From Dasypus novemcinctus (Eukaryota > Chordata > Mammalia > Cingulata > Dasypodidae), in the NCBI RefSeq assembly GCF_030445035.2, contig NC_080677.1:158597169-158661168 (forward strand): a stretch of DNA of 64,000 bases, in the 5' to 3' direction. The notes beneath the pieces are model-generated. The model was not told the DNA's origin, made no database searches, and saw nothing but the letters and a program-made list of their open reading frames with translations. Positions within the stretch are counted from its first letter, which is position 1, and each line of letters opens with the position of its first letter. A program made the translations under genes and the position numbers. Below are positions 49,340-60,960 of this stretch, piece by piece.

Positions 49340-50160
49340 TCCTGAGCTGTCTGCCCTGCTTATAGTTTCTAGATGTCTTTAGAGACTTCCCCCTTTTATT
49401 TTAACCTATAAATAACATTTCACTTGATAAATATTTGTCCCAGAGACTTAAATCTTTGGTCTGTCCATGTGCCAGTTAAGCCCTAAATTTCAGCAGAGTT
49501 GCAAAACCTATTCTCCAGTTCATTGGATTCACCCAGAACAATAAACAAAGGATTACAATGGAAAGTGCCCATCCCAAGGAACAGAGAAAGTCTACAACTG
49601 CAAGCAAGACAGTTCCATCCATCTGCCCCATGGGATCTAAGCTCCCTCTTGATTAGAGGCAGAGTGGGCATCACCATCCCATAATCCTCAAGATTGGGGA
49701 ATGAACAGTGGACTCAAGTAAGTTTATTATTATTCTACTGTAGACATTACTATTCTGGCAATGGAAGAACTCTTATCATTGATGTAAAGGCAGTGGCCAC
49801 CAGTTGTTCTGAGGGATGGGAGAGGGAGGAATAGGTATAATAAGGGGGCATTTTCAGGACACTGGAATTCTCCTGGGTGACATTGCAGTGATGGATACAG
49901 GCCATTATGTATTTTGTCATACCTTCAAAATTGTGTGGGACAGAATGTAAACTGTAATGTAAACTGTAGTCCATGGTTTGTAGCAATGCTTCGATATATG
50001 TTCATCAATTTTAACAAATGTACCATACTAATGAAAGGTGTTGTTAATGTGGGAAAGTGTGGGAGGGTGAGGGACTGAGGCATATGGGAGTCCCATATAT
50101 TTCTTTATGTAACATTTGTGTAACCTACAACTTCTTTAAAAATAAAAAAAAATTAATGAA
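49340..50160 (+). mobile_element. Poly(A)-tailed L1-like 3' end, sense
   Basis: Blocks include catcccaaggaacagagaaa, ggattgggg-like atcaccatcccataatcc, acaggccattatgtattttg and accatactaatgaaaggtg, ending in aaaaataaaaaaaaatta. It matches, in reverse, 4622-5400 and, for its last 330 bp, 62606-62945. Confidence 0.65.
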
Positions 50161-53079
50161 AAAAAAGTTATGCCCATTAGCCAACCAAATACCCATGGTG
50201 TGTTTTTAGGGCATTGCTGTTTATTTGGGGCAGGAGGTGATTCCTTCAGCTCTCTTGAAAACTGAGTTCTGAGCTCTTGATCTTTCAGTGAGCACTTGCT
50301 CCTGTTCTGTGCCAATAACTGAAATAAATTAAATAGCCAATGTTGGACGACTAAGTCCATAAATTAAGGAAGATGTGTGTGCACTTTACCCTACATCACT
50401 ATATGTAAGTGTACGTGTGAATGTGTCTGCAGATGTCATATATGTATTCACACCTATATTTGTGTTTGTATTTTAATAAGCAGGTAAATAGCCTGCTAAT
50501 GGAAAGACAAATGGAACCTCAGAGTTGTCAGAGATGGTAAAAATTGAGTTAAAGGGAGTGTCGCCTTGGGTTTGAATTTAGAGCTAGGTGTGCTCACCTC
50601 ATGGAAGCAGGCAGCAGTTCTTTTAGCCAGCCCAAAGTGAAATTTAAAATTAAATTCATAGAAGCAATGTGTAAGATGCCCAATTTAAAATGTGAAGGAT
50701 TTTACAATGGCCATTTTCAAACTCTAGTTGAGAAGGGTGAACAGAGAAAGTCGAGTAGGGCAGGGCAGCATTGGAAAGCTTTCAGTGGTTCTAGGGGACA
50801 GGTTGGCAGAACAGGAGGCATGGATTTCCTCACTTTGGACATTACAGAGTCTGAGAAAATTCTGATTTTAATCACCAGTTTCTTTGGAGAGGGCAGTGGT
50901 TTGGACTGTCATCTCCCACTATGGCATTCTGAAATAGGAAGAAAAATGGTGAAAAAAATCACTATGAAGGAAATGAAACAGTGACATGGTGAAGGCGGGG
51001 GGGCCTGGGCAGGCCTCCCCGAGGACATGGTCCTGGATCCAAGCCCCCACTGAGAAGAGGAGCGGGCAGGGTTCTGGACAGAGGCCCTGCAAGGCAAAGC
51101 TCCTAAAGCAGGACTCCCAGAAGGCTCTGGGGCGGTGAGCACGGCGAGAGCGATAGCAGAGAGAACGGGAGGGGCAGGTAGGGCCACTCAGGGTGGCTAG
51201 GTGAGGGGTGGAGCCTGCCAACGAATCTAAACACCTGTTTGTGCTATGAGTTCACAGTCTGACTTTGGAAAATCATTGTACCTCTCTGTGCATCCATGTA
51301 TTCATCTGTCAAGTGAAGGAGCTGTATTAATACACGAAAGCACCTGACAGGGTAGCCCCTCAATAAAGGTTAGCTAAATTAATTAAGGCTTTTATAAGTC
51401 TGTAATCTTAAACTATCTTCCACCTAAATTCTTCCTTAGGGATCAACCAGTCCACCCCCTCCTTGCTCCGCCAAGGTTACAGAAGGCAAGAGGCGTGAGT
51501 TGACTTGCCCAAGATCACATTGTGAACTGGTGGGAGAGCCAGGGATGGGTGTGGGTGGGGGGCTTTCTACTCGTGGGACATGTGCACCGTGAGGGGCGCA
51601 TGTGTTGGAGGAAGGGAGTGGGAAGGGTGGGGTGTGGTTTCTGCTTACAACTGACCTTGGGAGAGCAGCAGAAGATGGTAAAGAGGACATCTGCAGCCTG
51701 GACTTGTTGGGCAGATGCCAAATGAGCATGACTGACCAAGGGCAGAGGTAGCTGGTAATTGCAAAGGAAGGTGGATGTTCAGGAAGGAGGCACCGAGGAG
51801 GTGGCATGGGCTGATTCTTACAATTCCGTAGCAATGCCCTCCTCGCTATTGTGTTCCTACTGGGTACTGAGTGGGACAGATGCTCTTTCAAGTTAATCCA
51901 CAGAAAAACCTCATGAAGAAGGTCACTGTCGTAGGATGGGGGGATAGAGACTCGGGGAGGTCCCGCAGCGCGCTCCGTCTCAGCCAGCTGGTGGGAGGCG
52001 GGCTGGGATTTGAAGCAGGTGATCTTCCCCAGAGCCTGCTGGGCGCCCTGGCCACCTCGCACCTCATGGAGAGGAGGAATGCTTTCTAGTGCTTTCTAGT
52101 GCTTCCTAGGCTGAGCGAATGTGAACAGAGGCAGGCACGGGAAAGTGCTCCCTCTTTCTTTGGCTATGGTCTATTGGGTCCCCTAAAGCAATACTGGCGT
52201 TAGCTAAAGGCAGCTCTTGCCCCTTCCCTTTTTTCTCTGCCCCTCCTCATCTCTTTCAATCCCTTAGGGATCATCTCCCCCAGTTAAATTCCTATGACTT
52301 TCCAGCTTTCGACCTGCCCAAACCGCCCAGCCCTCATCCCGACAGCTGGGGGGAAAAGTCCCTGAACATATGGTACCCCCAAAACTCAACCCACAGAGAT
52401 CCAGAAATAAGATGACACGATGGAAACAACACAGCAGCACCCACAGGCCGTGTGTGTACAGCCCGGGTTGTGTGCCAGAATTGCACATGTCCCGGCTGGC
52501 CTGAGCAATGGGGAGGGGGCCCTACTGAGCCTTCTGGGGCACTGTGGGCCAAGGGCATGGGTTTTGCTGAAGAACTGACAATTAGGAGAATCTAACTGAA
52601 CATCATTATGGCAATACTGTGATGATGTCTTAGCTGTGACAATGGTACTGGGGGCACGTTTAAAAATAAAGAGTCCTTATCTTTTAGAGACATATAAAAA
52701 TAATTGGGGCTGGGGAGGGAACAGGGTGGAGGTATGGATGAAACAAGGTTGAGCCTGAATTGGTGAGTGTTGAGGCTGGATGAAGGGTACATGAGAATTT
52801 ATCGTCCTGTTCTTTCTACTTTTGTATGAATGTGAAATTTTCCTTAATAAAATTTTTTTTAAAAATTGGATCTGATTGAGGGAGAAACCAGAGTGGTAAA
52901 CTAATAGCCACCAGAGGCTACTGGAGGCGGTGAGGGCAGAAGAGCTTTTTTTCCCCCAAAGACCCGAGGACAGCTGAGCTGTCTGATGTGAAGGACACTG
53001 AGCCTTTTCTTAGGGAAATTCAGGAAAAGCAAAAACCACAGCACCAGCGCGTCAGAAATAAGCATCGAGAGCTGAAGGC
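50161..53079. other. Intergenic DNA just downstream of GAD2
   Basis: MIR-like elements occur at about 51230-51380 (cctctctgtgcatccatg), 51430-51560 (cttgcccaagatcacattg) and 51840-52030 (aaaacctcatgaagaaggt). A triplicated 10-mer (gctttctagt) is at 52081-52110. A long minus-strand open frame (52062-51436) shows no domain and is not called. Confidence 0.5.
52575..52870 (+). mobile_element. L1M-type 3' end
   Basis: It contains taaagagtccttatctttta, gatgaaacaaggttgagcct and gaaattttccttaataaaat followed by an A-rich tail, the remembered layout of an old L1 3' UTR. Confidence 0.65.
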
Positions 53080-53096
53080 GTGTCCACATGTACACA

Positions 53097-53222
53097 TTTA
53101 TTTGGATTCAGAGAGACAACACAGATAAAATACTTTGATCACTCACAAGTTCATATTTGGTAAGAAAAGCGGGTTGCCACAAGATTGTTATTTTTTTATT
53201 TGATTTTTTTCCTGTCTTTATT
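53097..53222 (-). promoter_or_regulatory. GAD2: Distal polyadenylation signal cluster of GAD2
   Basis: Minus-strand AATAAA occurs at 53222-53217, 53200-53195 and 53102-53097. The last is followed by a GU-rich run (tgtgtacatgtgg), as expected downstream of a cleavage site. Cleavage would fall near 53075-53085. Beyond this point recognisable repeats return, with an L1-type 3' end at 52575-52870. Confidence 0.6.
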
Positions 53223-53339
53223 AATGAAGGAATGCTGGGGAAAGGCTTCCAGAAACACCAACTGGGAACAGGATTTTGGCACACGCAACTAATGGATACA
53301 CCGTGTTTGCGCTTAGCGGCTGAGAACCCGAGAGCACGT

Positions 53340-53760
53340 GCAAGATGACTCCCTTTTAGGCACCCTGCTTCCCCCTCCGGCCCCCTGTTTCCACCTGGCC
53401 TGGCTCCACCCACACCTGAGCCTGGCCTGGCCCCACCCACACCTGAGCGTGGCCTGGCCCCACCCACACCTGAGCCTGGCCTGGCCCCACCCACACCTGC
53501 GGTGCAGCCCAGGCCGCGCAGCGTCGGCACCTGCACCGTGGCAGTGGGCGACGCGCCCTCTAGGCACCGAAGCAGGGGTCCCGGTGCGTGCCCGGGAAAT
53601 ACGCAGTTCTCCAAGGAGGCTTCTCGGGAGGGGCTCGGCCGAGGGCAGGTGGTCTACGAGCGCTGGTGCGGGGCGCGCAGCTTAGCGGGGGGCGCCGGCG
53701 GCGGGCGAGGATATAAAGTTCACTACAGCTACCACAGGAAAAGGACATAGCGCTACTACG
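53340..53760. other. GC-rich, CpG-bearing block in the distal GAD2 3' UTR
   Basis: The block contains many CpGs (for example ggccgcgcagcg, gggcgcgcagc, gcgccggcggcggg) in a locus that is otherwise AT-rich. Part of it is the 27-bp minisatellite. On the plus strand it ends in a TATA-like atataaag at 53711-53718 just after the densest GC run, so a promoter antisense to GAD2 is conceivable. Open frames through it on both strands are products of GC content and the repeat and are not called as genes. Confidence 0.55.
53394..53501. repeat. Minisatellite, four 27-bp units
   Basis: Four consecutive copies of a unit close to cctggcctggccccaccc followed by acacctgag start at 53394, 53421, 53448 and 53475, with one or two substitutions per copy. 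On the GAD2 sense (minus) strand every unit has a GGGTGGGG run, so the array could form G-quadruplexes in the mRNA. Confidence 0.95.
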
Positions 53761-56149
53761 CGGCACAAGCTTTCACAGCAACACGTGGACTTGGACTTGC
53801 AACACTGTACAGCTCAAGTCTAAAGTGCGCGACCCCAATCCGAGGCGACAAGACAGGGCTATGGACAGGTAAAGGCAACACGGCCACAGACACAAGGGCT
53901 TTCCTGGTGTTTTCTCACATCCTGAGGACGTGAACGTGACGTCAAGACCATGTCTAGGTCTCTGAGGAAATAAAGACGTACTGCACTTTTTTTCCCAAGT
54001 ATTTTAAAATAATAAACACAATATTGCTGGATAAACGAAAAGGGTCATGTTATTTCCGGTTAAAGCTAAAACTGAAATTTCTAAAATGCGGAAAGAATGG
54101 CCTCACATAGAGGCTTTTGGCCCTGGGAATTTGGGCTAATGCACAAAACCACCTTCTTTCCTCCCTTCTTCGCTTCTTTCTTTTCTTCCCTCTCCCTTTT
54201 TTTTCTGAACAGGTTACAGACCAACTTCAGAGAATATATATTACACTCTTGGGACCTATTGTCTCCTTCCCTGAATGATGGTTGTTTGGGTTTTCACTGC
54301 ACAAGACGGAGCAAAGCTCCCAGAAAACTCGGGAAGGACTGGCAGGGGAGGGGTGGAACAATCTATCTTCTGCTGGAATTTCATACTCAGCATGCATTTC
54401 TCCTTTTTAAATTCTGTCATACTAGCAAGTTAAAAAGCAGCAGCTTCTGATGCAGGATCTGCATCCCAAGGGATAAGGGCTACGCAGCCTGGAAGAGAGG
54501 GGTCAGCACAGACCGGGGCACGGGCTCCCACCATCTTCTCTGGACAGGAGAGTGGGTTTGATAAACTGGTGCCTGTCTCTGAGTTGAGACCACTCAGCTG
54601 GAGGCTTTGAACAGATGGGCAGCTATTTGCTTATTATTCTCAACAGCCAATTTCTAGGAAGAGAAAGGATGCTTGGCAATTAGACCAAGTCTGGAAGGGG
54701 AGGCTTGTTCCTTCATGGTTTTCTCAGGTACATGTAGTTTTCTTCTAGTCATCCTACACAGAAAGGGGCAGAAGCCATGCTCGTATCAAGTGAGGCTAAC
54801 GGGGTGCCTCTGTGTACAGCGTGGGAGCAGTAACGTAAGAGCAAACTCATGGAGCTTCAGATGGTTGGCTCCAGTTATGGTGTAGAGATTTCTACTCCAG
54901 AAGACAGGTGCCTCTTCCTTCCCCTGTATACCTGTGATCTTTCTGACTAGAGAAATAACTGGTCCACACACAGGGGAGGCATCAGACTAACTTTGTATCT
55001 GGAGTCTGCATCTACCAATCCACAGTCCTCCTCTTAGCAATAGATCATCTGTGACTCCAGAAATACCTGTGGGAACTTCTATTGGCTCATGTCTCACCGT
55101 CACATTTGTTGGGGGAAGAAAGATGTTTTCACAAGTATTACTTTGAGTTCTGAGCATCTGATTATCTCTGCGTATTCTGGTTGTTTTGGATCTTGAAGGG
55201 AGAATGGATAAATAAAAGGTCTAAGAGGATGTCTCAAAATCTACAGGAAGGGGCTCATTTCATGAGAGGACAACAACCGCCCATGGGGTATAAATGACTC
55301 ATTTGGCATTCCAGGGAGCCTCGTGGGAGACAGAGGTGGAGATGGGAATATGTGACTCCCCAGGCAGTCAGTGACTCCTTCAAGGACGGTGGCAACGTGG
55401 CATCCAGGAAGAGGTCGTTATTCTCACACCGAGACCTTCTCCCAAGGCTGAGTTTAATTTTCTGGGCTCACCACATTCTGGGAGTGTGCTTCATTCCTCT
55501 TTGTTTTGGCCAATTAGATGTCATTTTGATTTTCCTGTATTAATCCAAATGACCTAATAAAAGAATACTGTTTGGGAAGATGCCTCAAGAACCATCATCA
55601 ACCTTCTGTTCAAAGCAAACCAAGTTGGAAAGCGGAATAGAGAGGATCACCCTAATTTAAACAAGATGAACCTTGGCTTGCCGAGCTTTATGAGTGGGTC
55701 TGCTAAGGGCAAACTGGGTGGAAAACTTGAATGGGAAGAGAATCTTATTGCTACTGTAATTGATCTGATCAACCATTTAAAAGAGCTTGCAGTCTTTTTT
55801 GTGTGTGTTTTGCAATACTAACTTTAGAGAAGTGATAAGCCATAACATGTATAGAAAGAAGGCATCATACCTTTCAAAGATTTTGGGGGCCTATGTTCTG
55901 GAAAACCTTTGCTACGTGTTCTATTGTGCCTCCATTAACAGAAAGAAAAGAAAACTGGTTTAGTTTTTATATCTGCCCCTGCAGTCTCTATAACCCATAC
56001 AAAATAAAAATCTATATGTTACAAAATAGGATTTCTTTTTAATATATATATTTTCCTTTTGTAAAATTATATGTATTTAAATACATTTGAAATGTTGCTA
56101 TAGGTAAATTAGAAATTTTTTTCCTAATACTATGAAAAAGGCAATAATT

Positions 56150-56184
56150 TTTATTTGTCAACATACATTTATAGCTACTTTATT
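56150..56184 (-). promoter_or_regulatory. GAD2: Proximal polyadenylation signals of GAD2
   Basis: Two minus-strand AATAAA hexamers lie at 56184-56179 and 56155-56150, about 380-410 nt after the stop codon. They would produce a short 3' UTR and an mRNA near 2.7 kb. The sequence following them is A/T-rich. Use of these sites is inferred. Confidence 0.5.
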
Positions 56185-56559
56185 CTTTTCACTGCACCCC
56201 AAAGAACCTTTTATAGTTCATGGGGGCAATTTGGCACTATTCGATCCTACTACTTTGAAGTGAAAATAAAGTTTGATTTGTACACTATATTAAAAGTAAG
56301 GGAAATATTTATAACAGTTTTAAGCTCTTACTTATTGATTAGAACACAGCCTTTTGTCACTAATTACTAGAGAGGTATTCTAAACTTAAGAAAGGATTTT
56401 TAAAAGGAGCAATGTTTTCTGATTTTTAAACTGTACTCTACTTTGACACCACAGTATAGAAATAGACTTACTTTGGAACAAACCACAAATACATCTGCAC
56501 GGTTTGTGACAACTTAAGTGTCTACCTAGAGAACTGACACAGCTTCGTGAGCTGGGTTA

Positions 56560-56733
56560 TTATAAATCTTGTCCCAGGCGTTCAATTTCTTCAATCAGGA
56601 AGTCAATGTCTTGATGAGTTGCTGCGGGGTTTGAGATGACCATGCGGAAGAAGTTGACTTTGTCTCCCAAGGGCTGGTAGCTGACCATTGTGGTCCCGTA
56701 CTCCATCATTCTGGCTTTAATCACTGGAGCCAC
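56560..56733 (-). CDS. GAD2: GAD2 terminal coding exon with stop codon (exon 16 by human numbering)
   Basis: The minus strand gives 57 codons plus a TAA stop at 56562-56560. It starts [20 protein letters not shown], includes [18 protein letters not shown] and ends [10 protein letters not shown]. That is the exact C-terminus expected for GAD65 (human residues 529-585). [26 protein letters not shown] separates it from GAD67. The Arg in FFRMVISNP corresponds by counting to human Arg558, which contacts the substrate carboxylate in the GAD structures. The acceptor is ctcccaacag before GTGGCTCCA; its pyrimidine tract is somewhat interrupted. The exon is phase 0 with exon 15. The 3' UTR continues to lower coordinates. 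Confidence 0.98.
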   Translation of the reverse strand: MAPVIKARMMEYGTTMVSYQPLGDKVNFFRMVISNPAATHQDIDFLIEEIERLGQDL

Positions 56734-59234
56734 CTGTTGGGAGGGACCAGATCAGATCAACACGGTGACCATTTCTCCAGGGGACTCTCTCCTTAGTCAG
56801 ACAACCCAACAGCAAAGCGCCTTTGTCATTTTTAACGAAACAAATCAGAACCCTATTTGTTTTCCCTTGAAGGAATTGCCTCCAAGATTTCTTGGGATGC
56901 GAGGAAAAGACCAGTTCAATATATTCAAGATGTGATTGGAAGAATAATAAATGGTGGGATAGCAGGTCTCACACCATGAGATGCTTTCCACCTTACCCTC
57001 TTCCTTTCTTGTTAGTGTTTTGGGAAGATGGGAAGAATCTGGTATTGACTCCAAGGCTAAATGGTTTAGCAATTCAACATTTGGTGGCATTGCAATGACC
57101 TTGTAAATGTAAAAACGTTGGGAATAAAATATATTCAAGTGATTCAGAAAGACGAGGAGACATTTGGCAACCTTTTGAGACCCTAAAGTTTTCTAGCTTC
57201 TTTTCATTCTCCTTTTACATTCCCTTAGTTTATATGCTATTTTTGAAAGGTATTCCTTAATCATCACAAAGAATCAGCTGGGAGAAAATGCTGAGCCCAC
57301 AAAGAATTTGACACACCAAAGTGTAACACAGACATTTATGCCAGACTGATAATTACAGCTTCTGTCATTTGTACTGTTTGTGAAATTAAGTCCAAACGCT
57401 TCAGCCTAAAGACCTGCCTTCCACTGCTCACCTGAGTGAATCTTTGGCTCCGACGAGATCGATTCATTCAATATTTCCTGAATGTACCACACATATATTT
57501 ATCCCTTCACACGTGCCAGCAGTCTTCTAGGCTACACATGTGCTCTGTACTCTTCCAGCTCATATCCAGAGCACACTGCCAGCTCTACCGGGTCGTACAA
57601 ACTCTATGAGCCTGTCCTGCTTTCCCCGATCTGTTAGCACCTTCCTCTTTTAAGTTATAGATACATGATCTTTACCTATAGATTCTGACTACATTCTATT
57701 TTCCTATTGAGGAAAGACATTTTATCAATTGTAAGCTCCTTGTAAAGTCATGATGTCTCTTATGTCTTTTGTTGACCAGCAATGTGGGTACTTATTGAAG
57801 GCTTTGGGCATCTTTATTGATAATAAAAGTAACATCAAGGAAGAGGCATACATTCAAATTAGGTCTCTACCTATGAGCTTTCCACATAGAGTTACCATTT
57901 GAGTTTGCAAAAATAACACATCTGCTCTCTTAAGTTCATTGATTGTAACCCAGGGATGGGAAACACCAGAGATACAGTAAGTCAATTAGAAAACAGGCAG
58001 CATGCCTTTTCATCCCAGTTTCATTCATCTTAAATGAAGGACAATGAGGTCCAAATGGAATGCTTCCATGAACGTGTGACTTCTGAATATTAGCCCCTAA
58101 ATGATCTCTGGTTTACAATGCAGTTTTCATCTTCAGAACTTTCATCCTCAGAGCAGGTCATCAGCAAGGTTCTGCATCAGCTGCAGTCACTGGGTACTAC
58201 CAGCAGGTGGGTGTCACAGTCACTTCCCCAAACACTTCCCATTGTGGACTAGCTTCCTCACCTGAAAACCAAGGTGTGCAGGTGATGATGCCAGTCCTGA
58301 GATGTTCTGAGTCTAGGTAAGTTCTGGTGTCCCTGCTGGCCCCTTCCTTACTCTAGGGAGGAGGTAGTGGAGAGAGGAATGCTTCTTTGGGGGTGATTCT
58401 TCTTTCATGCAAAGAATTAAGGATGTCTGCAGAGCATCAGGTTCTCTCCAGGGAGTAAATATGAAAAAGAATTTAAATCTCGCAAGTCTGGGATTAGGCT
58501 CTGAAAATGGATCGATTAGAATATTCTAGTCTAAGGATAGGGACTGTATCTATTCCTTTGCATTGTGAGGCAAGGCAAGTCCATGTGGTCCTGGGAAAGA
58601 ACAACTTAAATTAGAAAATATGTTTGCAGGAATTTAAGAATTGACAGGACTCATAACTATTTCTTGGTTTTGCTTGTGCAACAAATCATGTTGGCTCTTT
58701 AAAACTGGTAAAATAATAACAATGCTTTACTCACTGAATTTAACTCTCATTTAATTATCATGGGCAATCCAAGCAAAAACACATAGGAATGGCACTAATT
58801 ATTGGAGGACAACAGTCCCTAACCTTTCAGATAAATCTAATCAAGAGCCAGAAGACTGATGTTATTAGCCATCATCCTGAACAGATTTGGGCATAAAATG
58901 ATATTGAATTCTCCCAGTTCCTCAAGTTAGCTGAGTTGGCAAAAACCACAGCTATCTAAATACTAATGACTTTTGGTTGCTTCCAGAAAGTGCCAATGAA
59001 GTAAAATGAACAAGAGCATGGGGCATCTACTTAATTGCATAATCACTAATTGCAAGCTGGGAAAGAAAATAAGATTCTATTTGGATGAATATATAAAATT
59101 TTTACTTGCTTCTAGGCATTTTGGGGTCATATTCTTGGTTTTACTGAATATAGAAAGTCAGCTGGGAAAGGAAGGGACTGCGGTTGAAGAATTCCCTCAT
59201 GGCCTAATCAAGAGGAGTTCAGTGGGGTTGCCTG

Positions 59235-59702
59235 CTGAGCCTGGATCCTGTTCCCCATAAAGCCGAGTTCAAGCCCTAACCCCTGGCCCTGGGGGTGTGG
59301 ACCCATTTGTAAAGATGACCTTTGAAGATATTTGTTAAGGTGCAGACTCATTTATGAATAGATCTTTGAAGATTCTGTTTAGATGAGGCCAAACTGAGTG
59401 AGGGCAGGCCTTAATCCAATATGGCTGACGTCTTTCTAAGCAAAGGAAACTGGACATGGGAGCAGAAGCCAGAAACTGGTAGAAGCTACAAGTCAGCAGA
59501 AACCAGAGGTGCAGACAAAGGAGGAAGAGATGGCCATGTGAGGGATGATTGCCCAAACACTTGAGATGCCGGGAGAAAGCAAAGCCCTGCTGGTACCCTG
59601 ACATTGGACTTCCAGCCTCCAAAATCGTGAGACCATAAGTTCCTGTCCTTGAAGCCAACCCACTGTATGGTATTTGTCACTGCAGCTCTGGCAAACTAAG
59701 AT
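59235..59702 (+). mobile_element. MaLR-like LTR in a GAD2 intron
   Basis: Blocks ttcaagccctaacccctgg, ggccttaatccaatatggct, gatggccatgtgagggatga, acttccagcctccaaaatcg and ccaacccactgtatggtatt occur in the MST/MLT1 order, ending tctggcaaactaagata. It is antisense to GAD2. Confidence 0.8.
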
Positions 59703-60282
59703 ACTACCTTACGAGTTTAATTTAGGGTATTGCTTTCTCTCTTGTGCCATTAGCTTTCTCAATCCTATAAAAAACAAGAATCAGGGAACCATTCTACAAC
59801 ATGAATCCACATTTTATTCCCAGCAAAGAGGGCTAAGGTTAAAGCAGGTTAAAGTATGAAATAATCTTACAAGATATCACAGGGATGCATGCTTTCACCA
59901 TTAGAAACACTTTTGGTTTTTAAATCTCTGAAGGCTGAGAGAAACTTCTGAGAAAGAGAACAGAAGAATAACCATAAATAAGACATTTAAATGATAATAT
60001 TGCACCCATTAAAATCTCCACTACACTGAACATCATAGACTTTAAAAGAGTCATCTTAAATATGAGGCCCAACTACATCTTTCCCGATTTCTGGTTAAAT
60101 CCACTATTGACCTTATTAAAGTCAGGAAAGGACTACAAAAGCTGATGGAAGAGCTGCAGCTAATGGCCAAGTATAAAGAAGAAGAAGATGACTGTCTGTT
60201 GACTCTAGTCTGATAAGCTTCTGCCTGGCACCCACTTGCTGCCCTCTGCCTGCCTCTCAGATTTGTACACAGGACCCTGGTC

Positions 60283-60408
60283 CTTCTTCATTGACTTTGA
60301 CTTCTTCATTGACTTCTTCATTGAATTTGACTTCTTCATTGACTTCTTCATTGACTTTGACTTCTTCACTGACTTCTTCATTGACTTTGTCTCACTGACT
60401 TTGTCTCA
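60283..60408. repeat. Minisatellite, 30-bp units
   Basis: Units built from cttcttcattga and ctttga start at 60301, 60331 and 60361, with a half unit at 60283 and a decayed tail (ctcactgactttgtctcagg). The unit itself contains an internal 12-bp duplication. Confidence 0.95.
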
Positions 60409-60844
60409 GGGATGAGGTGCCACATGCACGCTCAGTTCTTGGGCGCTAGGCAACTCCACCAGTGGATTCACACCCTCCTGAAGATTTGATCATGCTCGTT
60501 TTAACAACCATTTCTTATGTAGATCTCGGTCTCTAAACCAGTGCAATGTGGGGGAAGGCCTATGGCCCTCTTATGGTTTCCTAAATGTTGTTTCTCTTCA
60601 CTTTTCTGGAATATGCAAAAGATAAGTTCACTAGAAAACATTTTTTAAGCACCTTGTGTGTGCGAAGCCATGTACCAGGAAAGGGTACACAGAGAAATTC
60701 CTCTGCCTTGTCCAGTCCTGAATTTAACTTTTGTTCTCGTTTCCCACACTCTGCACATCTTTTCCCCCATTTTGGTTCTATGTTAGTGCTGAAGAATGGA
60801 ACTTCAGGCGATGATGGGAGTATGTGTCTCTGCCTGCCTGACAC

Positions 60845-60960
60845 CTAGCCACAAGCCACAAGTGGCTACTGAGCACTTGACATGGGAAGAAGAACTCAAG
60901 TTTCAGTTTACTCAATTTAAATTTATATAGCTATGACTCCCATATTCAACAGCACAGACG
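60845..60960 (+). mobile_element. DNA-transposon MITE-like fragment
   Basis: The text ctagccacaagccacaagtg, ggctactgagcacttgacat and ttcaacagcacagac resembles the common tagccacatgtggc family of mammalian MITEs. I do not recall its exact name. Confidence 0.5.

Larger units (their letters stand above)
53080..56559 (-). other. GAD2: Proposed GAD2 3' UTR, long isoform
   Basis: Nearly 3.5 kb follows the stop codon before a cluster of three minus-strand AATAAA motifs. I recognise no interspersed repeat inside it, although both sides of the locus are repeat-dense. That is the usual look of a constrained untranslated region. Coding sequence of about 1.76 kb plus this length plus a few hundred bases of 5' UTR gives about 5.5-5.7 kb, which agrees with the long GAD65 brain transcript as I remember it. 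The distal part (about 53340-53760) is strongly GC-rich and contains a minisatellite. The boundary at 53080 is inferred from the signals, not observed. Confidence 0.65.

Noticed and set aside
51436..52062. 208-codon minus-strand open frame, the longest in the window
   Set aside because: Proline/serine-rich with no recognisable domain and overlapping MIR-like repeats; no splice context.
53108..53614. 168-codon minus-strand open frame with VGGARPGSG repeats
   Set aside because: It is a read-through of the 27-bp minisatellite (27 is divisible by 3) within the proposed GAD2 3' UTR; no domain or independent gene context.
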